Both the position numbers and the translations under genes were made by a program. Below are positions 7,105 to 10,277 of a stretch of DNA of 10,277 nucleotides, one piece after another. The DNA comes from Nonlabens sp. (lineage in GTDB: Bacteria > Bacteroidota > Bacteroidia > Flavobacteriales > Flavobacteriaceae), in contig JALZUY010000207.1 in assembly GCA_023301395.1 (NCBI GenBank), forward strand, positions 1 to 10,277, in the 5' to 3' direction. The notes beneath the pieces were generated by a model. That model worked only from the letters and a program-made list of their open reading frames with translations. It made no database searches and was not told the DNA's origin. Each line of letters starts with the position of its first letter. The first letter of the stretch is position 1.

Positions 7105-8301
7105 ATGAAAAAAATTTTACTATTATCCCTTTTACTTTTAGGAACAGCAGCTCTTGCTCAAACTCAAAACGGTCTTGATTTTGATGGGGCTAATGATTTT
7201 ATCCAAACGCCTTTTGGAGGAATATCAGGTACTGCAAATAGAACTTTTGAGGCATGAATTTTTGTAAGTCCAAGTGCTCCTAATAACAACTTAACTATTT
7301 TAGATTATGGCTCTGGCGCAACTGGAGCCAGAAACACTTTTATGGTTAACACTAATAATGGCTTATCATTTTTCTCTGGAGGAACTAACGCAAATTTTTC
7401 TTCTACAACTGGAACTATTACCGCTGGCCAATGGACTCATGTTGCTTTTATTTTAGCTAACGGTACAGGTTTTCTTTATATAGATGGTGTTCAAGTAGGA
7501 ACAGGTAATTTATCTGGAGTAAACACTACTGGTTCTACGGACCTAAGAATAGGTCGTAGAGTACCTGGAGGCGCTAGTTTATATTTTGCAGGAGCAATTG
7601 ACGAAGTTAGAATTTGGAATACAGCATTATCTCAAAATGACCTTACTACAAGTAGTGGTAGTGAGATTTGCCCTTCCAGCAATGGACTAGTTGCTTATTA
7701 TCAATTTAATGAAGGAATGGCTGGATCAAGCAATACTGGTTTAACCACACTTCCTGATTTAGTGAGTGGTAACGATGGAACGCTTAGCAGTTTTAGCTTA
7801 AATGGAGGAACTTCTAACTGGGTAACTGGAGCTCCTATTGCTTCATTATTTATCGATACTGATATCACACAAAATACTGGTGTTTTAACCGCAACACAAA
7901 CTGGAGCAAGCTATCAATGGATCAATTGTGCTACAAACATGCCTGTAAATGGTGCAACAGGAATGTCATTCACTCCTACTGCAATAGGTAATTATGCAGT
8001 TGATATTGCTTCTTCAAATTGCACGCAACGTTCAGACTGTGAAAATGTAAGCACACTAGGACTTGCAACTACTACTTTAAGTGAAGTTTTTATACTTCAA
8101 AACCCTTCTAGTTTTTTAAGCTTTAACGGTGACTTATCTAGTGAAGCTCAAGTTTCTATTTATACTTTATCTGGCAAAGAAATCTTAAATACATCATTGA
8201 ATGATTCTCAAAGTATAAATCCAGCAATCGCGCGAGGTTTATATATAGTAACCATTGCTCAAAATGGAGCTAGTAAAACTTTTAAGTGGATTAAGGAGTA
8301 G
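7105..8301 (+). pseudogene. Secreted LamG-domain T9SS cargo protein, interrupted by an in-frame TGA
   Basis: A continuous 399-codon frame broken only by TGA at 7255-7257 (codon 51). Before the stop: a signal peptide (MKKILLLSLLLLGTAALAQ) and the start of a concanavalin A/LamG fold, FDGANDFIQTP ... RTFEA. The family continues with Trp (RTxEAW-I), so TGA replaces an expected TGG. After it the fold resumes: WTHVAFILANGTGFLYIDG, then LRIGRR and FAGAIDEVRIWNTALS up to about residue 205. An Ig-like or PKD-like segment with YQWINC and GNYAVDI follows at about 245-310. The last 70 residues (329-398; VSIYTLSGKEIL ... GLYIVTI ... KTFKWIKE) are a type IX secretion type A sorting domain. The intact product would be an exported adhesin-like or glycan-binding protein. 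The shorter open frame from Met 7342 would lack a signal peptide. The frame looks otherwise undamaged, so the mutation is recent or a sequencing error. Confidence 0.8.
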
Positions 8302-8315
8302 CAATCCACTTAGGT

Positions 8316-8362
8316 TTTAAACCAAACATGCCAAGTCTTCGACTTGGTATGTTTGGTTTAAA
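8316..8362. terminator. Bidirectional 22-bp hairpin terminator
   Basis: 8316-8337 pairs with 8341-8362 over 22 bp with one G-T wobble and a TTC loop closed by C-G. It lies between the convergent LamG gene (ends 8301) and XRE regulator gene (ends 8377). There is no long T-run downstream; the TTTAAA at the stem base may serve instead. It fits a shared terminator for both genes. Confidence 0.75.
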
Positions 8363-8376
8363 CTAGTATTTAAGGA

Positions 8377-9132
8377 CTAAATAGAACTCCTCAACTCTTT
8401 CATTTGTGCTTCTAGAAAAGCCATTTTATCTTCCATATTGTCTGAGAAATCTGGAATACGACGGAAGAACGCATAACGGATGCGCCATAGTTCTTTAAGA
8501 TCATTTACATGAAAAGTCTCGTCGTCTATATTCTTATGATCAGCTCTTAGGACTAATCCGTCTGCGGTGACATACAGTCTGCGTAAAATCAATTCTTTCT
8601 CTGTAACCGCAAGTACAATCGTACCATTATTCAATTTCTTAACTACTTTATGAGGTACTTTTTCACCTACTACGACATCTTTGGGATACAAACCTTTATC
8701 ATGTGATGTCATTTCTAAATTAGTAACTGTAAACGCTCTGAAGTCTTTATCTATATTAATAGGTAATGACAACTTAGGCATATCATCAATGAATGCTTGA
8801 TTGTCAAAATACTCCATATAATCACCAGCGAGTTTTTCTGTAATGCAAGGCACTTGAGCAAACTGTTCTCTTTCCAGTTCCTCAGGAGTTAATGTTAAAC
8901 GATCATTGAACTTTAAAAGTTGATTCACGGTTAACTCAGCAGTAAGGATATCATCTATCGATATGCTAAAATAATTAGCAATTTTTATTATAGTCTCTAT
9001 TTTTGGTTCACTTCTACCTTCTTCATAAGCACCTAAAGTACCTCTCTTTAAATCAAATAGGTCTGCAAATGCCTGCTGACTCAAACTCTTAATTCCACGT
9101 ACCTTTTTAATATTTTTTCCGAAAAATGACAT
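8377..9132 (-). CDS. XRE-family regulator with degenerate S24/LexA-like C-terminal domain
   Basis: A 251-aa lambda-repressor-like protein. Residues 5-61 are a Cro/CI-type helix-turn-helix (SLSQQAFADLFDLKRGTLGAYEEGRSEPKIETIIKIA, ending SIDDIL). A linker of about 65 residues leads to an S24/LexA-like fold from about 130. FRAFTVTNLEM aligns with the family FxVxGDSM, and GTIVLAVTEKELILRRLY with GDIVVALxxxxxxVKRL. In this alignment the catalytic Ser is Glu140 and the catalytic Lys is Arg184, so RecA-stimulated self-cleavage is unlikely; the domain probably serves dimerisation or ligand sensing. A short heptad-like helix (about 233-249) ends the protein. It is divergent from the ybjN-pspA operon, and the intervening inverted repeats look like its operators, so autoregulation plus control of that operon is inferred. 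It could also be a domesticated prophage repressor. Confidence 0.88.
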   Translation of the reverse strand: MSFFGKNIKKVRGIKSLSQQAFADLFDLKRGTLGAYEEGRSEPKIETIIKIANYFSISIDDILTAELTVNQLLKFNDRLTLTPEELEREQFAQVPCITEKLAGDYMEYFDNQAFIDDMPKLSLPINIDKDFRAFTVTNLEMTSHDKGLYPKDVVVGEKVPHKVVKKLNNGTIVLAVTEKELILRRLYVTADGLVLRADHKNIDDETFHVNDLKELWRIRYAFFRRIPDFSDNMEDKMAFLEAQMKELRSSI

Positions 9133-9148
9133 TATTTTGCTAATTATA

Positions 9149-9178
9149 TTGGCAATTTAAAATAATTGTGTATATTTA
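9149..9178 (+). promoter_or_regulatory. Putative rightward promoter of the ybjN-pspA operon
   Basis: TTGG (9149-9152) lies 18 nt before TATATTTA (9171-9178), close to TTTG / TAnnTTTG and with the same spacing as the lipoprotein promoter at 7010-7039. Transcription would start near 9185 and give a leader of over 300 nt before ybjN. Confidence 0.45.
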
Positions 9179-9187
9179 CACTAACAA
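9157..9187 (-). promoter_or_regulatory. Putative leftward promoter of the XRE regulator
   Basis: On the minus strand TTGT (plus 9184-9187) lies 19 nt before TATTTTAA (plus 9157-9164), a moderate match to the Bacteroidota consensus. It overlaps the rightward promoter, so the two would compete and share operators. Confidence 0.35.
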
Positions 9188-9199
9188 TATTAGCAAAAT

Positions 9200-9499
9200 A
9201 GATTCTATTAAGCTAATATTTTGAGTATTACTTTGTAATCCTAACCAATTATCAAAGGAGTTACTCAAAATTTGAGCATTTTAAAACAATAGGCCGTTGT
9301 TTAAAAGTTCAGAATGTTAAAAAATAAAAAATCTATAGCATTGTCTGGTCAAACGGACAGACAAATTAGACTTTAAACCATAACCTTAAAAACTTAAATT
9401 ATGATACTCTTAATGATTTACATCGCAGATACTGCTCTGCATATTTTAATGGGATAAGAAGTTCCTTTTTCGTAATATTAAACCTACCAACAAAAACCT
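9200..9499. other. Long structured leader region before ybjN
   Basis: There is no long gene here. It contains an inverted repeat TTTTGAGTA (9219-9227) / TACTCAAAA (9262-9270), the second arm being part of the 13-bp palindrome-like CTCAAAATTTGAG (9264-9276). It also holds a hairpin TTTTAAAACAA (9279-9289) / TTGTTTAAAA (9297-9306) around AGGCCG, a 7-bp hairpin TTGTCTG (9341-9347) / CAGACAA (9358-9364), and an 18-codon mini-ORF (9401-9457). It could be a structured 5' leader, a small RNA or further operator sites; no known riboswitch was recognised. Confidence 0.45.
9401..9457 (+). CDS. Possible 18-aa hydrophobic leader peptide
   Basis: ATG to TAA, encoding MILLMIYIADTALHILMG, a short hydrophobic peptide 42 bp before the ybjN start. 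It could be a leader peptide or small membrane peptide linked to the envelope-stress operon. At this length chance is a serious alternative; no ribosome binding site or coding signal supports it. Confidence 0.2.
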   Translation: MILLMIYIADTALHILMG

Positions 9500-9895
9500 A
9501 TGAATAATTACTTCCAGACCATTAAAGAATACCTATTAGAACTTGATTTTGATATCATCAGAGAAAATACCAATGACGGTATTATGGTGATTGAAAAAGA
9601 ATCTGCTGGTGTTAAAAACATGATTTTAGGCATTGCTCCACCCATTTTAATAATGGAGCAGTACATTTTCAAAATCAACAACAAGAACGAAGAGGTTTTC
9701 AAAAGTTTATTGCAAAAAAACCGTGATATAATTCACGGAGCATTTGTACTGGATGAAAGTGGTACTAAAGTAATATTTAGAGACACACTTCAAATTGAAA
9801 ACCTAGATCTTAATGAGTTAGAAGGAACACTTAACTCGTTAAGTTTATTAATGAGTGAATACTCAGACCAGATCATCAAATTTTCAAAATACTAA
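9500..9895 (+). CDS. YbjN-domain (CesT-like fold) protein upstream of pspA
   Basis: A 131-aa soluble protein without signal peptide or membrane segment. The pattern is an N-terminal helix (YFQTIKEYLLEL), strands around IIRENTNDGIMVIEKE and LGIAPPILIMEQYIF, then EEVFKSLLQKNRDIIHGAFVLDESGTKVIFRDTL. A helix containing LDLNELEGTLNSLSLLMSEY ends it. The stretch L-x-x-N-R-xx-xx-GAFxLD with a final acidic-hydrophobic helix is typical of YbjN / type III secretion chaperone-like domains. The position just before pspA also recalls enterobacterial yjfI (DUF2170) before yjfJ (PspA-like), so a DUF2170 relative is the alternative. YbjN-like folds are viewed as peptide-binding chaperones; a role as partner or modulator of PspA is inferred from the operon only. 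It is followed by 56 bp with two hairpins before pspA. Confidence 0.75.
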   Translation: MNNYFQTIKEYLLELDFDIIRENTNDGIMVIEKESAGVKNMILGIAPPILIMEQYIFKINNKNEEVFKSLLQKNRDIIHGAFVLDESGTKVIFRDTLQIENLDLNELEGTLNSLSLLMSEYSDQIIKFSKY

Positions 9896-9936
9896 TGCGG
9901 ATGCAATCCGCAACGTAACGGCGGAACGCTTCCGCC
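9896..9936. repeat. Tandem GC-rich hairpins between ybjN and pspA
   Basis: Two perfect 7-bp stems with 3-nt loops stand 7 nt apart: TGCGGAT-GCA-ATCCGCA (9896-9912) and GGCGGAA-CGC-TTCCGCC (9920-9936). The first begins immediately after the ybjN TAA. They are strikingly GC-rich for the surroundings and share the CGGA/TCCG core. No T-run follows directly, so they fit RNA processing/stability or REP-like elements better than full termination; attenuation of pspA is possible. Confidence 0.7.
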
Positions 9937-9951
9937 ATAAAAAAATAAAAC

Positions 9952-10277
9952 ATGAACATATTTAAAAGAATTTTCAAAATAGGAGAAGCACAAGCTAACA
10001 AAGCAGTTGATAACCTAGAAGACCCTATCGCTATGACAGAGCAAGGAATACGCGATATGAAGTCAGACCTTACTAAAAGTGTAGAAGCGATGGCACAAGT
10101 AAAAGCCCTAGCCATACGTTCAAAAAATGAACGTGATGAACACACTGCAAAAGCTAAGGATTATGAATCCAAAGCCATGTTGATTCTTAAAAAAGCACAC
10201 GCTGGCGATATGGAAATTCCAGAAGCCGACAGACTTGCAAAAGAAGCACTTGCTAAAAAAGAAGAAGCACAACAACA
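9952..10277 (+). CDS. pspA: PspA/IM30 family protein (5' part, cut by window end)
   Basis: Phage-shock protein A homologue: a peripheral, ESCRT-III-like coiled-coil protein that assembles on stressed inner membrane and helps keep it intact. The first 108 residues are present. The start MNIFKRIFKIGEAQANKAVD is the amphipathic membrane-binding helix 0 of PspA/Vipp1. EDPIAMTEQGIRDMKSDLTKSVEAMAQVKALAI then begins the long coiled-coil hairpin. The frame is open at the right edge. Transcribed with ybjN after a 56-bp gap holding two hairpins. Enterobacterial pspA is controlled by sigma54 and PspF; neither appears here, and the nearest regulator is the divergent XRE/S24-like protein. Confidence 0.92.
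   Translation, partial: MNIFKRIFKIGEAQANKAVDNLEDPIAMTEQGIRDMKSDLTKSVEAMAQVKALAIRSKNERDEHTAKAKDYESKAMLILKKAHAGDMEIPEADRLAKEALAKKEEAQQ

Larger units (their letters stand above)
9134..9199. promoter_or_regulatory. Candidate operator pair flanking divergent promoters
   Basis: ATTTTGCTAAT (9134-9144) is the exact reverse complement of ATTAGCAAAAT (9189-9199). The left copy is also part of a local near-palindrome, TTGCtAAT...ATTgGCAA (9137-9155), typical of an XRE dimer site; it touches the regulator start region. A third related half, GCTAATATT, lies at 9212-9220. Between the arms is GTGTATATTTACAC (9168-9181), an imperfect palindrome. The placement next to an XRE gene and around both promoters suggests binding by that regulator; this is inference. 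Confidence 0.55.

Noticed and set aside
7255..7257. UGA as selenocysteine or as a reassigned Trp codon
   Set aside because: The position is a structural Trp in the fold, no selenoprotein context is apparent, and all other Trp codons I checked are TGG; UGA reassignment is not known in free-living Flavobacteriia.
7342..8301. Independent shorter gene starting at Met 7342
   Set aside because: It is in the same frame as the upstream signal peptide and LamG start at 7105, begins in mid-fold, and would lack an export signal although it ends in a T9SS sorting domain.
9876..10145. Minus-strand 89-aa open frame
   Set aside because: It lies antisense to pspA, whose plus-strand product is a clear family member; the Cys/Ser/Arg-rich translation has no recognisable features.
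1..10277. CRISPR array, tRNA/rRNA genes, insertion sequences, phage structural genes
   Set aside because: No regularly spaced direct repeats, no cloverleaf-like or rRNA sequence, no transposase and no phage structural gene seen; the XRE protein alone is not evidence of a prophage.

Overview
The window looks like a chromosomal segment from a marine-type member of the Flavobacteriaceae (Bacteroidota), possibly near Nonlabens or Dokdonia. Support comes from low GC, promoter-like boxes of the Bacteroidota type (TTTG / TAnnTTTG) with no Shine-Dalgarno-dominated starts, a type IX secretion C-terminal domain, a DUF3098 gene between ftsX and uppP, and a leucyl-tRNA synthetase with the extra domain before KMSKS seen in this phylum. 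Genus assignment is inference only.

Layout. Positions 1-110 hold a strong bidirectional terminator. A small exported, PID-CTERM-like protein (110-280, minus) follows. Next comes leuS (486-3566, minus), then a divergent promoter region. On the plus strand lies a compact cell-envelope/RNA cluster: ftsX (3693-4571), a DUF3098 membrane protein (4702-5007), uppP (5007-5801, overlapping by one base) and truB (5807-6523). truB converges with, and overlaps by 4 bp, a minus-strand LEA-type-2 lipoprotein (6520-6993). A secreted LamG / T9SS protein (7105-8301, plus) is interrupted by a single in-frame TGA at codon 51. A 22-bp hairpin terminator separates it from a convergent XRE/S24-like regulator (8377-9132, minus). 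After a 367-bp regulatory region, a YbjN-type protein (9500-9895, plus) and the start of pspA (9952 to the window end) run off the right edge.

How the parts work together. FtsX (divisome/peptidoglycan hydrolase control) and UppP (undecaprenyl carrier recycling) both serve the cell wall. DUF3098 is a membrane protein of unknown role fixed between them, and TruB makes tRNA psi55. The right-hand part reads as one regulatory module: a lambda-repressor-like protein whose S24 peptidase dyad appears to be lost, transcribed away from a YbjN + PspA envelope-stress operon. An inverted repeat, ATTTTGCTAAT / ATTAGCAAAAT, flanks the overlapping divergent promoters. This module, the long structured leader in front of ybjN and the two GC-rich hairpins between ybjN and pspA are the best candidates for something undescribed.

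None of the ten genes whose ends lie in the window stops with TGA (all are TAA or TAG). The one internal TGA sits where the LamG family has Trp, so a TGG-to-TGA nonsense change or a sequencing error is the simplest reading.
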